Below are positions 22,603 to 31,288 of a stretch of DNA of 40,994 bases, one piece after another. The translations under genes were made by a program, and so were the position numbers. The notes beneath the pieces were generated by a model. That model was not told where the DNA came from, made no database searches, and saw only the letters and a program-made list of their open reading frames with translations. Numbering within the stretch: the stretch's first letter is position 1; the number at the start of each line of letters is the position of its first letter. Source of the stretch: CALGLS01 sp047626155 (GTDB taxonomy: Bacteria; Bacteroidota; Bacteroidia; Chitinophagales; Saprospiraceae); NCBI GenBank assembly GCA_047626155.1, contig JBLHRR010000031.1:1-40994 (forward strand). The letters run 5' to 3'.

Positions 22603-24624
22603 ATGAACGTCTACCATGATTTATCAGCCCTTCCAACATTTAATTCTGCAGTAGTCACCATCGGCTCTTACGATGGGGTGCATTGTGGTCATCAGACCAT
22701 TCTCTCCCAATTGAAAGATCTGGCTAAAAAGGTAGACGGCGAATCTGTTGTGGTCACCTTCCATCCGCACCCCCGCCAGATTTTGCAACCAGACGATACT
22801 TCCCTTCGATTGCTGAATACCATCGACGAAAAGATTGCTCGCTTGGAAGCCAATGGCGTTGACAATGTCGTGGTGGTTCCCTTCAGTAAAGAATTTGCTA
22901 GCCAAACGGCAGATGAATATATAGCCAATTTCCTGGTTCGCTTATTTTCTCCCAAATATATTGTTATTGGTTATGACCATCGCTTTGGCAAAGGTCGAGT
23001 CGGTTCGATTGATTATTTAAAAAAGTATGAAGCGGAATTTGCTTTTGAAGTTGTAGAAATAGAAAAACAAGTCGTTGATAAATTGGCCGTTAGCTCCACC
23101 AAAGTACGTCAGGCATTGGAAGCTGGGCAGGTGAGACGGGCAAAGCAACTACTTGGGCATCCGTATACTTTAAGTGGCATAGTGGTAGAAGGCCAAAGAA
23201 TAGGCCGCTCTATTGGTTTTCCTACAGCCAATCTAGATGTAAAAAATCAATACAAACTTATTCCAGCTGAAGGGATTTATGCCGTTTATGTAAATCACAA
23301 ACAAGACACTTACGAAGCCATGCTCTACATTGGGAAGCGACCAACCTTAGCGTTTTTCAACAATAGAACCATTGAGGTAAATATCCTTGATTTTGATAAA
23401 GAGATCTATGGCGATAAGTTGTCGCTCACTTTCGTGAAAAAGATAAGAGCAGACAAGCAGTTCAAATCTTTGGAGGCCTTAAAAGCATCTATTGAAGGTG
23501 ATCGTCAAAAAACAGTAGCTCTTTTTAAATCTCTTCCGGAGCATTGGCAAACGAAGGAAATTCCAGATATAGCTATAGAATCACTAGCCAGTGTAGGTGT
23601 TGTTATTTTGAATTACAATGGTAAAAAATGGTTGGAGAAATTCCTGCCGACCGTTGTAGCAACCCAATATCCTAATGCCACCATCTATGTAGCCGATAAT
23701 GGCAGTACTGATGATTCGCTGAGCTTCCTTTCGGAAAATTATCCCGCTGTAAAAACCATTGTTATGGATAAGAATCATGGTTTTGCGGGAGGTTACAATG
23801 TCGCATTGCAAGAAATTGAAAATGAAGAATATTTTGTCTTACTAAATTCCGATGTAGCAGTCAGTCCAAACTGGATTGATCCCATCATAGCAGCTATGGA
23901 AAAAGACAAAAGCATTGGCGCTTGTCAGCCAAAAATACTAAACGAGCAACAACCGGATCATTTTGAACATGCGGGTGCAGCTGGCGGCTGGATAGACTAT
24001 CTGGGTTACCCTTTTTGCAGAGGTCGTGTGTTTAATGTTACAGAGAAGGACGAAGGTCAGTACGACGACAACGCAGAAATCTTCTGGGCTTCCGGCGCTT
24101 CACTCTTTATCCGAGCCAAACTATTCAAAAACATTGGCGGGTTCGATGCCTCCTTCTTCGCTCATATGGAAGAGATAGATCTTTGTTGGAGAATAAAACG
24201 AGCGGGGTATAAAATCATGGCGATCCCAGAGTCTGTTGTCTACCACGTAGGCGGAGGAACGCTTGATTACGGCAATCCTAAAAAGGTGTTTTTGAATTTC
24301 CGTAATTCTCTTGTTATGATTTTAAAAAATGAAAAGACTTCAAAACTATTTTGGTTACTACCTATTCGATTACTTCTGGATGGAGCAGCCGGCTTCTTAT
24401 TTTTAGTAGAAGGGAAATGGAAAAACATCGGTGCTATTATCAAAGCACACTGGGCTTTCTTTGGCTTGATAGGTGCTACACGCAAAAGAGCTAAGGAGTT
24501 TGACGAACTAATTGAAAAAGTAGGCATTTCTAGTCAGACCAATGAGGCTGCACATTGGAAGAAGTCAGCGATTTGGGGTTTTTATCTTCGTGGAAGAAAA
24601 CGTTTTTCTGATTTGATGAGGTAA
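22603..24624 (+). CDS. ribF: Fusion protein: RibF (riboflavin kinase/FAD synthetase) plus family 2 glycosyltransferase
   Basis: One uninterrupted 673-codon frame joins two normally separate proteins. Residues 1-310 are a complete RibF: the nucleotidyl-transfer start VVTIGSYDGVHCGHQTI, VTFHPHPRQIL, IGYDHRFGKGRVG and VSSTKVRQALEAGQ, then the kinase motif GRSIGFPTANLD (about 201-212) and FFNNRTIEVNILDF. After a linker (about 311-329), residues 330-673 are a GT-A glycosyltransferase: VGVVILNYNGKKWLEKFLP, VADNGSTDDS, NHGFAGGYN, LLNSDVAVSPNW and HMEEIDLCWRIKRAGYKI. A hydrophobic segment lies near 580-605. RibF makes FMN and FAD from riboflavin; the GT2 half resembles the rhamnosyl/WcaE-like group acting on surface glycans. 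The RibF half should be active; the reason for linkage is unknown. Confidence 0.92.
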   Translation: MNVYHDLSALPTFNSAVVTIGSYDGVHCGHQTILSQLKDLAKKVDGESVVVTFHPHPRQILQPDDTSLRLLNTIDEKIARLEANGVDNVVVVPFSKEFASQTADEYIANFLVRLFSPKYIVIGYDHRFGKGRVGSIDYLKKYEAEFAFEVVEIEKQVVDKLAVSSTKVRQALEAGQVRRAKQLLGHPYTLSGIVVEGQRIGRSIGFPTANLDVKNQYKLIPAEGIYAVYVNHKQDTYEAMLYIGKRPTLAFFNNRTIEVNILDFDKEIYGDKLSLTFVKKIRADKQFKSLEALKASIEGDRQKTVALFKSLPEHWQTKEIPDIAIESLASVGVVILNYNGKKWLEKFLPTVVATQYPNATIYVADNGSTDDSLSFLSENYPAVKTIVMDKNHGFAGGYNVALQEIENEEYFVLLNSDVAVSPNWIDPIIAAMEKDKSIGACQPKILNEQQPDHFEHAGAAGGWIDYLGYPFCRGRVFNVTEKDEGQYDDNAEIFWASGASLFIRAKLFKNIGGFDASFFAHMEEIDLCWRIKRAGYKIMAIPESVVYHVGGGTLDYGNPKKVFLNFRNSLVMILKNEKTSKLFWLLPIRLLLDGAAGFLFLVEGKWKNIGAIIKAHWAFFGLIGATRKRAKEFDELIEKVGISSQTNEAAHWKKSAIWGFYLRGRKRFSDLMR

Positions 24625-24926
24625 TCTGGGGGTAACCGGAATGGCGCTACGAAAGCGCTACGTTTTTTCTGCGAATTTAGTGACTCTGAGGATATGGCAC
24701 ATCAAAGGAGGAATAATTCGAAATGCGTTTTGGTACCTTCGGTACGTCCAGACGTTTAGCAAACTTTTAAAATTTACTAACCGTTCAACGCGTCCCACTC
24801 TGCCCAATCCAAGTCTAAACCAACCTTTCTGTACATCATTCTCATCATTTTTTTTCCTACTCCATCCTTCTATTGAAAATAACCTCTATATTTGAAAATA
24901 CAACCACCACTCCGAAAAATCACCTT
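24625..24926. other. Intergenic region with small hairpins and a direct repeat
   Basis: GCGCTACG occurs twice, 3 bp apart (about 24645-24663), followed by a T-run, and GGTACCTTCGGTAC forms a small hairpin near 24730. The T-run after the repeat could help terminate the upstream gene. The open frame in this stretch has no protein character. Confidence 0.35.
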
Positions 24927-25508
24927 ATGAACTTTTTTAAAAGGCTATTCTCCAAGAATAAAAAAATAGAACCCACTCCACCTCCTTCAATTCCTTCACC
25001 TCCACCGCCGCCGCCAACAGAAAAAGCGCCTCCAAATTTCTCCATCCAAATAAAAGACGACGAAGACTTCAACAATAGATTCCGTCCACTCATCAACGAA
25101 GATGACGCTAAGCTCCTAGCTGGTTCCGTTGGCATGATTTCCAACTTTTCAAAACTTTCCCAATTAGAATTACCGAATACCCAATTCCAAAACCATCCGG
25201 AGAACTTAGATTTTGTAACTCAAAATGGCTACCTCAACTGGATGAAATCGGTAGGCATGGGAGATGGGGACATAGCAGCTCAGCTCTGTTTTTCGCTCAG
25301 CGAATACATGATGAAGCAACATGAGATGACGCTTTATCATGACCATTTACCAGAGTATAAATTTCGAATGTTCACTTTGAAGAAGATTGTAAACGACATC
25401 CATATTTATGTTTACCCTTTAGAATTCACCGTTAAGGTTTTAAATGAAGGGCAATCTTTTGTGGACTTTGAGAAAATGGTAATGGATCAGGAAAGTGAAA
25501 TGCAATGA
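24927..25508 (+). CDS. Hypothetical cytoplasmic protein with Pro-rich N-terminus
   Basis: From ATG 24927 the product is about 193 residues and starts MNFFKRLFSKNKK. The upstream extension is low-complexity and unlikely to be translated. A proline-rich linker (PPPSIPSPPPPPP, about 18-32) is followed by a globular, mixed-charge domain with SVGMGDGDIAAQLCFSLSEY and a C-terminal IHIYVYPLEFTVKVLNEG. There is no signal peptide. Not recognised. It lies downstream of the RibF-GT2 gene but separated by 300 bp. Confidence 0.7.
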   Translation: MNFFKRLFSKNKKIEPTPPPSIPSPPPPPPTEKAPPNFSIQIKDDEDFNNRFRPLINEDDAKLLAGSVGMISNFSKLSQLELPNTQFQNHPENLDFVTQNGYLNWMKSVGMGDGDIAAQLCFSLSEYMMKQHEMTLYHDHLPEYKFRMFTLKKIVNDIHIYVYPLEFTVKVLNEGQSFVDFEKMVMDQESEMQ

Positions 25509-25588
25509 GTACATTAGGTAATTTTTTAGCATTGCTTTGTTGTCATCGTTACTTAGTTTTGTTTCCATACCTTATTCATCTAATTATT

Positions 25589-26077
25589 TTACAACTCATA
25601 CGCTAGCCCGACACCTATTGCAGAGTATATTAATTTACCCTCATTTAAATAGATTGAATTCATCTGTTTATTTATCGCATCTATTTGAACGCCAATATTA
25701 ATGATCGCAGAAAACTTATTAGATAGTTTCTTTTGCAATCCTATGTTGGAATTTATCGCAAGACTAAACTTGTTACTTATTTTATCATCTTCCAATTCTT
25801 CAATGCTTCCATTCTCTCGTGTTATAGCTTTTTCAGTTGATGCCTTATAATTTAGACGAGGAATTACTCCTCCATTAATAAATAATTTTAACCTTTTCCT
25901 ATCTGTTTCGTAGCCAACAAGTATTGGGAATCCTAATGCTGTAATCCTAGTATTTCTACTAAATGAAGATTGTTGTATTATTCCTGTTATTGGATCGATG
26001 TCGTCTAGAAAAACTAACCCATCTACTTTTTGAGAGAATTCTTCATGAATAATATTTATACATTGTCTAATATGATC
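25589..26077 (-). pseudogene. 5'-truncated outer-membrane beta-barrel gene
   Basis: An open minus-strand frame of about 162 residues begins after a stop at 26078-26080 with no ATG. It reads RITALGFPILVGYETDRKRL, FINGGVIPRLNYKAST, FSLAINSNIGLQKKLSNKF and ends KLIYSAIGVGLAYEL. This is the C-terminal part of a PorT-like/OmpA-like barrel of the kind common in Bacteroidota. The signal peptide and N-terminal strands are missing, and no continuation is visible upstream in any frame, so it is probably a decayed gene. Confidence 0.6.
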
Positions 26078-26239
26078 TTATTGATAGCTTTTTGTAAATG
26101 TACCAATAAAACATTGTATCGAGTAAAAGTACCAATCTCTCTGATCATCACATACCAAAAATACAATCACAAATTATCCCCTAAAGTTCCACCACTTAAA
26201 CAAGCATAAAAAGCACCCCACTCTTCCAAGATAATTCAC

Positions 26240-26247
26240 TACTTTTG
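26240..26247 (+). promoter_or_regulatory. Putative -7 box TACTTTTG
   Basis: Exact TAnnTTTG match, 33 bp before ATG 26281. It overlaps the codons upstream of that ATG in the same frame, which argues for the downstream start. Confidence 0.5.
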
Positions 26248-26280
26248 CAGCCACAAATTAAAAATCACAGTTTACAATAT

Positions 26281-27012
26281 ATGTCCAAGAAAATCAAGCT
26301 CGAAATCCTACACGACGATCCTCATTTCCTAATCGTCAATAAAGAACCCGGTATGCTCAGCATTCCTGATCGCTTTGTAGCCGAGATTCCGAATCTCCTC
26401 AAGTCTCTGAATCAAATCCACGAAAAAGTATTCGTAGTACACCGACTGGACAAAGAAACCAGCGGTATCATTTGTTATGCGAAGACCGAAGAAGCCCACA
26501 AACACCTCAACAAACAATTCCTAGACAGAACGGTGGACAAACATTACCTGGCCGTCGTAGAAGGAAGCCCCTACCCTACATCCGGGGAGATTGATTTGGC
26601 CATCATAGAAAGTTCGGTGACCAGAGGAAAAATGATTGTCAAGAAAACAGGAAAACCCTCTTTGACCGTTTTTGAAACACTGGAATTCTTCAAGCACTAT
26701 TCCTTGGTCGATGCCAATATCAAAACGGGCCGAATGCATCAGGTTCGAATTCACTTCAGCGCTATCGGGCATCCATTGGCCATTGATCCCTTGTATGGAA
26801 GACAATCTGAAATTTTCCTATCAAAGATAAAAAGGAAGAAATTTAATTTGCAAAAAAATGTAGAAGAAAGGCCGTTGATGTCTCGAACGACTTTGCACGC
26901 GCATTCTTTGGAGTTCGATCATCCAGTAACTGGAGAACGGATGAAGTTTGAAGCGGAGCCGCCGAAGGACTTTAGGGCGTTGTTGAATCAGTTGCGAAAG
27001 TGGGGGAACTAA
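26281..27012 (+). CDS. RluA-family RNA pseudouridine synthase
   Basis: From ATG 26281 the product is 243 residues. It carries VVHRLDKETSGIICYAK (about 58-74) with the catalytic Asp, NKQFLDRTVDKHYLAVVEG, and the late motif KTGRMHQVRIHFSAIGHPLA. HAHSLEFDHPVTGERMKFEA is the typical C-terminal block. No S4 domain precedes it, so it is a single-domain RluA/RluC/D-type or TruC-like enzyme that isomerises uridine in rRNA or tRNA; which site cannot be determined. It is convergent with prmC, and an inverted repeat lies between them. Confidence 0.92.
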   Translation: MSKKIKLEILHDDPHFLIVNKEPGMLSIPDRFVAEIPNLLKSLNQIHEKVFVVHRLDKETSGIICYAKTEEAHKHLNKQFLDRTVDKHYLAVVEGSPYPTSGEIDLAIIESSVTRGKMIVKKTGKPSLTVFETLEFFKHYSLVDANIKTGRMHQVRIHFSAIGHPLAIDPLYGRQSEIFLSKIKRKKFNLQKNVEERPLMSRTTLHAHSLEFDHPVTGERMKFEAEPPKDFRALLNQLRKWGN

Positions 27013-27029
27013 GGAAATAGAGAAATATT

Positions 27030-27114
27030 GAATAAAGAATTTTGAATGTCGAATATTGATTGTGTCCCCGAATGTGAGGGCCGCGTCTAAAGAGCAATTC
27101 AATATTCTTTATTC
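27030..27114. repeat. Inverted repeat between convergent rluA-like and prmC genes
   Basis: GAATAAAGAATTTTGAAT (27030-27047) and ATTCAATATTCTTTATTC (27097-27114) are complementary at 17 of 18 positions with a 49-nt spacer. The right arm covers the prmC stop codon. It may act as a bidirectional terminator or be a dispersed repeat unit. Confidence 0.5.
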
Positions 27115-27957
27115 GTTCCTCCTCCCAACCACCATCCTATCCTTCCCCTGCATATCTCTCTCCAACAAAACATCTACAAATATATTATCCTTCATCATTT
27201 CCACCACCTGAATTGCATTAAACTCATTCCCCTCAAAAAAAAGATAACCTCCCGGCTTCAGGAACTTTTCCGCAAACTCCATAATCGTTCTATAGAAAAC
27301 CAAAGGATCATCCTCCGAAACAAACAAAGCCAAACCCGGTTCATGTTCCAATACAGAATCAGGCATCAAGACCTTTTCAGAAGGCGGAATGTATGGTGGA
27401 TTACTTACAATAAAATCGAAGGAAGAAAATGCGGGCCAGCTACTTTTATCCAAAACATCAAAACAATGAAAGTCAATATAAGTTTTGTTTTCTGTAGCGC
27501 TTTGCTGAGCAACCATTAGTGCTTCGGGGCTGACATCTGCACCATGGATCTCCCATTCTGATCGCTTGTGTTTCAACGTAACAGGGATGCAACCAGAGCC
27601 AGTTCCAATGTCAATTCCTTTTTGTAATTCTTTTGTTGGAATTGTTTCCAAAACAAGATAGACTAGTTCCTCCGTTTCTGATCTTGGGATCAACACATCC
27701 GAACTGACTTTAAAAAAAAGCCCGTAGAAATTGGCTTTCCCGACCAAGTATTGAACGGGAATACCTTCCAGTAATTTTGCAGTTAGCAATTGAAGATCTT
27801 TTTGTTGCGCTTCGCTAAATTCAACAATCGAGGTTTCTTGATTAAAGATATTGAAGTAATCTTCGAAAAGAATTCGAGTGATACTAAATGCTTCCGAGGC
27901 ATCGTAGCGTGATGCCAATGCGGTTATGGTTTCTTCTCTTGCGGTGGATACGGTCAT
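27109..27957 (-). CDS. prmC: Release factor glutamine N5-methyltransferase
   Basis: From ATG 27957 the product is 282 residues, the usual size. An N-terminal helical domain includes VQYLVGKANFYGLFFKV and VLIPRSETEELV. The SAM site KGIDIGTGSGCIPVTLKHKR and the catalytic FIVSNPPYIPPSEK follow. PrmC methylates the GGQ glutamine of RF1 and RF2, stimulating translation termination. It lies 115 bp downstream of the carboxyspermidine decarboxylase gene on the same strand; a CGTTGCGCCGTT repeat lies in the gap. Confidence 0.95.
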   Translation of the reverse strand: MTVSTAREETITALASRYDASEAFSITRILFEDYFNIFNQETSIVEFSEAQQKDLQLLTAKLLEGIPVQYLVGKANFYGLFFKVSSDVLIPRSETEELVYLVLETIPTKELQKGIDIGTGSGCIPVTLKHKRSEWEIHGADVSPEALMVAQQSATENKTYIDFHCFDVLDKSSWPAFSSFDFIVSNPPYIPPSEKVLMPDSVLEHEPGLALFVSEDDPLVFYRTIMEFAEKFLKPGGYLFFEGNEFNAIQVVEMMKDNIFVDVLLERDMQGKDRMVVGRRNE

Positions 27958-28043
27958 TACTGTTCTTTTATAAATTGTCTTACTTGCCAATATGATTGAC
28001 CATAACTTACGATTTTAACTTGAAGAGGAGTTTCCTTTGCGCT

Positions 28044-28055
28044 CGTTGCGCCGTT
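28044..28055. repeat. Dispersed 12-mer CGTTGCGCCGTT
   Basis: Identical to the right arm at 20579-20590 and to 31289-31300. No matching left arm is seen here. Confidence 0.5.
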
Positions 28056-28071
28056 GGGGTGAAAAATAAAC

Positions 28072-29247
28072 TTACGACAACCGCCCCCGATAATCCTCAT
28101 ACCCAAACTCCTTAAATATCTCCACCGTCCCATCCAATCTCCGCATCCCAATACTTGGATGCTTCACTCCGTTAAAAGTGCTCGTTTTTACCATCGTATA
28201 ATGCATCATATCCTTCAGTACAATCCGATCACCAATCTTCACTGGCTCCTCAAAACTATACTCCCGCATATAATCACCGGCCAAACAACTCATACCTCCA
28301 ATCCGATAATTATGACCACCCGTTTTAACGTCTGAAGAAGCGCCCTCTATCTCCGGCCGATAAGGCATTTCTAAAGTATCCGGCATATGCGCCGTAAAAG
28401 AAACATCTAACATTAGCGTTTTTATCCCGTGGTTATTGACAACATCTAAAACCGTGGAATGTAAGTCACCCGTCTGCCAGGCGAAAGCGGAACCGGGTTC
28501 TAGTATTACATCAAGCCCTGTTCGCTTTTTAAAATCTAACAATATTTTTACAAGGTGATCTGTATGATATCCTTTTCTAGTCATAAGATGGCCACCGCCC
28601 ATGTTCACCCATTTAATTTGAGAAAACAGGTATCCATACTTCGTTTCGAAAACCTTCAGTGTTCGTTCCAATTGAAAAGAATCCGACTCGCACAGCACAT
28701 GGAAATGCAATCCTTCAATCCCTTCCGGCAATCCATTTTTCAAAGCGCCAGAAGCGATACCCAAGCGAGAACCTGGAGAAGCAGGGTTATACATCTCCGT
28801 CTCCACCTCTGAATATTCAGGATTTACTCGCAGGCCACAAGAGATATGATCTGTTGAAGATAAAACCTGATCTTTATAAAAAGCATATTGACTTAGAGAA
28901 TTAAAAGTGATGTGGCTACTTCTTTTCATGACCTCTTCGAAATCTTCGGGGATGTAAGCGGCAGCGTAGGTGTGCGCTTTGGTGCCCATTTCTTCAAAGC
29001 AAAGTTGGGCTTCCCATAGAGAACTTGCTGTGGCTCCAACAATATACTCTCGTATGATGGGGAATGTTTTCCACATTGCGAAGGCTTTGAAGGCTAGGAT
29101 GATATTGATGCCTGCTGCGTCTTTTACTTTTTTTATTAAAGTTAAGTTCTGACGCAGTAATTTTTCTTCTAGGAGGAAGCAAGGAGAAGGAATCATTTTA
29201 TCTTTCACTAATTGTAATCTATTTGTTGAAAATTTATTTAACTCCAT
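28072..29247 (-). CDS. nspC: Carboxy(nor)spermidine decarboxylase
   Basis: The product is about 391 residues from ATG 29247; another plausible start is ATG 29196, giving MIPSPCFLLEEKLLRQNL, close to how family members begin. It is a fold III PLP enzyme: the Lys in NIILAFKAFAMWKTF should hold PLP, and HVLCESDSFQLE, WVNMGGGHLMTRKGYHTD and GGMSCLAGDYMREYSF are family-typical. It decarboxylates carboxyspermidine or carboxynorspermidine to the polyamine. It lies 50 bp after the partner dehydrogenase gene on the same strand, so the two steps are co-expressed. Confidence 0.93.
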   Translation of the reverse strand: MELNKFSTNRLQLVKDKMIPSPCFLLEEKLLRQNLTLIKKVKDAAGINIILAFKAFAMWKTFPIIREYIVGATASSLWEAQLCFEEMGTKAHTYAAAYIPEDFEEVMKRSSHITFNSLSQYAFYKDQVLSSTDHISCGLRVNPEYSEVETEMYNPASPGSRLGIASGALKNGLPEGIEGLHFHVLCESDSFQLERTLKVFETKYGYLFSQIKWVNMGGGHLMTRKGYHTDHLVKILLDFKKRTGLDVILEPGSAFAWQTGDLHSTVLDVVNNHGIKTLMLDVSFTAHMPDTLEMPYRPEIEGASSDVKTGGHNYRIGGMSCLAGDYMREYSFEEPVKIGDRIVLKDMMHYTMVKTSTFNGVKHPSIGMRRLDGTVEIFKEFGYEDYRGRLS

Positions 29248-29297
29248 TCCGTTTGGCCGAATCACCGGAAATCAGAAACCGAAAAACCGTCTCTCAG

Positions 29298-30503
29298 TTA
29301 CAACTCCAAATCCCCACCAACAACCTCCTGCCACTCCAATCCATTACCACCCATCTTATCCAAAAACGGATCAGGATTAAACTCCTCTACATTAAAAACA
29401 CCAGCCCCAGCCCATTGCCCAGTCAACATCAACTCTGCACCCAATGAAGCAGGAACTCCAGTGGTATAAGACACCCCCTGAGTGCCCGTCTCTTCAAAAG
29501 CAGCTTTATGACTACAGTTGTTCCATATATAATACGTCTTCTCTTTTCCATCTTTGATTCCTTTGATTCGACAACCGATGGAAGTTTCTCCAACATAGTT
29601 CTCTCCTAAAGACCCCGGATCAGGAAGTACTGCTTTTAAAAATTTCAAAGGAACGATCTCAACACCTTCATACATCACCGGATCGATTCGGGACATGCCA
29701 ATGTTTTCGATAACACGAAGATGTGTCAGATATTCCTGCCCGAAAGTCATCCAAAAACGCGCACGTTTGATGGTCGGGAAGTTTTTAACCAAAGACTCTA
29801 ATTCTTCATGGTATAGAAGGTAGGAATCTCGTTTTCCAATATTTGGATAATCCAAAACCTTCTTAATTTCAAAAGGCTCCGTCTCTATCCATTCTCCATT
29901 TTCCCAGTAACGTCCTTTCTGAGTGATCTCTCTGATATTAATCTCCGGATTAAAATTGGTCGCAAACGCCTTTCCATGATCTCCACCATTACAATCAACA
30001 ATATCCAGATAATGAATTTCATCAAAATGATGCTTCGCCGCACGAGCCGTAAAAATACTGGTCACCCCAGGATCAAAACCACAACCTAGCACTGCAAGCA
30101 AACCTGCCTCTTTGAACCGATCATGAAAAGCCCATTGCCAACTGTACTCAAACTTCGCCTCATCAATCGGTTCATAATTCGCAGTATCCAAATAATGAGT
30201 TCCTGTCTGTAGACAAGCTTCCATAATGGTCAAATCCTGATAAGGCAAAGCCACATGTATAATCATTTTTGGCTTATAGCTATTAATCAATGTCACCAAT
30301 TCAGGTACTTTATCTGCATCTACTTTTGCGGTAGTAAAAGCAGAATGCCCTGTATCTCGGATCACATCCTTAGCAATCGTTTCACATTTAGACACCGTTC
30401 GACTGGCCATCATAATTTCTGTGAAAACTTTTGAAGCTTGCGCGCATTTATAGGCCACTACACGTCCGACGCCTCCTGCGCCAATGATCATTACTTTTGA
30501 CAT
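29298..30503 (-). CDS. Carboxy(nor)spermidine dehydrogenase (saccharopine dehydrogenase-like)
   Basis: The 401-residue product starts SKVMIIGAGGVGRVVAYKCA, a Rossmann NAD(P)-binding motif. It has the LYS1-like features HVALPYQDLTIMEACLQTGT, LLAVLGCGFDPGVTSIFTA and a C-terminal GVPASLGAELMLTGQWAGAG. Paired with nspC, it reductively condenses aspartate semialdehyde with putrescine or 1,3-diaminopropane, the bacterial alternative route to spermidine or norspermidine. It is the first gene of this set; a long gap lies upstream. Confidence 0.93.
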   Translation of the reverse strand: MSKVMIIGAGGVGRVVAYKCAQASKVFTEIMMASRTVSKCETIAKDVIRDTGHSAFTTAKVDADKVPELVTLINSYKPKMIIHVALPYQDLTIMEACLQTGTHYLDTANYEPIDEAKFEYSWQWAFHDRFKEAGLLAVLGCGFDPGVTSIFTARAAKHHFDEIHYLDIVDCNGGDHGKAFATNFNPEINIREITQKGRYWENGEWIETEPFEIKKVLDYPNIGKRDSYLLYHEELESLVKNFPTIKRARFWMTFGQEYLTHLRVIENIGMSRIDPVMYEGVEIVPLKFLKAVLPDPGSLGENYVGETSIGCRIKGIKDGKEKTYYIWNNCSHKAAFEETGTQGVSYTTGVPASLGAELMLTGQWAGAGVFNVEEFNPDPFLDKMGGNGLEWQEVVGGDLEL

Positions 30504-30990
30504 TTTTTTATTTTTTTATTTCAATAATCAGTTTTGTAATAAACAATTTCATTTGGCAGAGCAAAGTAAGTTGGCGTACAGCCATTTATTTATTTTTGCC
30601 ACAACCTTAGTCCTACTTTCACTTGAAAACGTAGCGCTCTTGACATCGTTTCGGTGAAAATTCCTTTCTAATCTGCAAAATAACCGACAAAAACATCCTA
30701 CCCACACAACATTTCGCCATTCCCTCCAGTTATACTATCAAATTCTTCAAACGTACAAAACTATAGCATATAGAAAGCAACAACTACATTTAAAATTTGT
30801 CATACTTCTTTTTTCACATTTAAAATGTAGCCATTATGCTGTGCAATCCATTTCTTTCTCTAGGTAGAACTTCTTTTCCCACAACACACCTTTTACGAAC
30901 AACTAGGCTCAGGGCCACCAAAGAATCAGGGCCATGAACGGCAATCTGGCAGTACCTTTGCCGATCCATTCCCCATTAATATAACAAAAG
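30504..30990. other. Gene-free stretch upstream of the candidate RNA
   Basis: There is no ORF of quality. It should include the promoter of the minus-strand polyamine genes and, if the RNA proposed at 30991-31202 is real, its plus-strand promoter. Small self-complementary pieces are present, such as GGCAA/TTGCC around 30943-30964. I found no exact TAnnTTTG box on the plus strand here. Confidence 0.3.
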
Positions 30991-31202
30991 TGTGACAACC
31001 GTTTTATAAATCCCCTAAACTAAATTGAAGGTTGCCGATATATAGGCAGCCAGCCTTCTGATAAACCCAATCACTTAATGTCCTCCAAACCGATTTCACA
31101 AAGACTTTACTTATTCTACGGAATGAGTAAAGCCACAATCCCTAAACCGCTTTTAAAGCCCCCTTTACCGATGATCATTTATTTGGTCATCGGTATTTTT
31201 TT
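30991..31202 (+). ncRNA. Candidate structured RNA ending in a strong terminator
   Basis: Three hairpins follow one another on the plus strand. Hairpin 1 (31027-31058) pairs GAAGG with CCTTC around GCC/GGC, and its GGTTG could instead pair with CAACC at about 30996-31000. Hairpin 2 (31105-31132) is a 12-bp stem with one wobble, closed by C(UACG)G, an ultra-stable RNA tetraloop. Hairpin 3 (31166-31195) is a perfect 9-bp terminator stem followed by seven T. No ORF or plus-strand gene lies upstream that needs this terminator. It matches no RNA class I can name (tmRNA, RNase P and SRP motifs are absent). The 5' end is a guess. Confidence 0.5.
31166..31202 (+). terminator. Rho-independent terminator with no upstream gene
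   Basis: TACCGATGA and TCATCGGTA are exact complements with a 12-nt loop, followed by TTTTTTT. The orientation is plus, opposite to both neighbouring genes. Confidence 0.85.
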
Positions 31203-31288
31203 GTAGATGCGACTCTACCTGCATTTAACTTACGCAAAGCAAACAGGAAACCGGATCGCTTGTACAAACTGTTGTGACGTTGTGTTCT

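Noticed and set aside
22603..24624. Interpretation of the RibF-GT2 gene as two genes
   Set aside because: The frame is continuous, there is no ATG or ribosome-binding site at the start of the GT2 homology, and no stop follows RibF; a single fused ORF is the simpler reading.
24641..24895. 84-aa plus-strand ORF after the RibF-GT2 gene
   Set aside because: It runs through hairpins and low-complexity sequence and has no protein-like composition.
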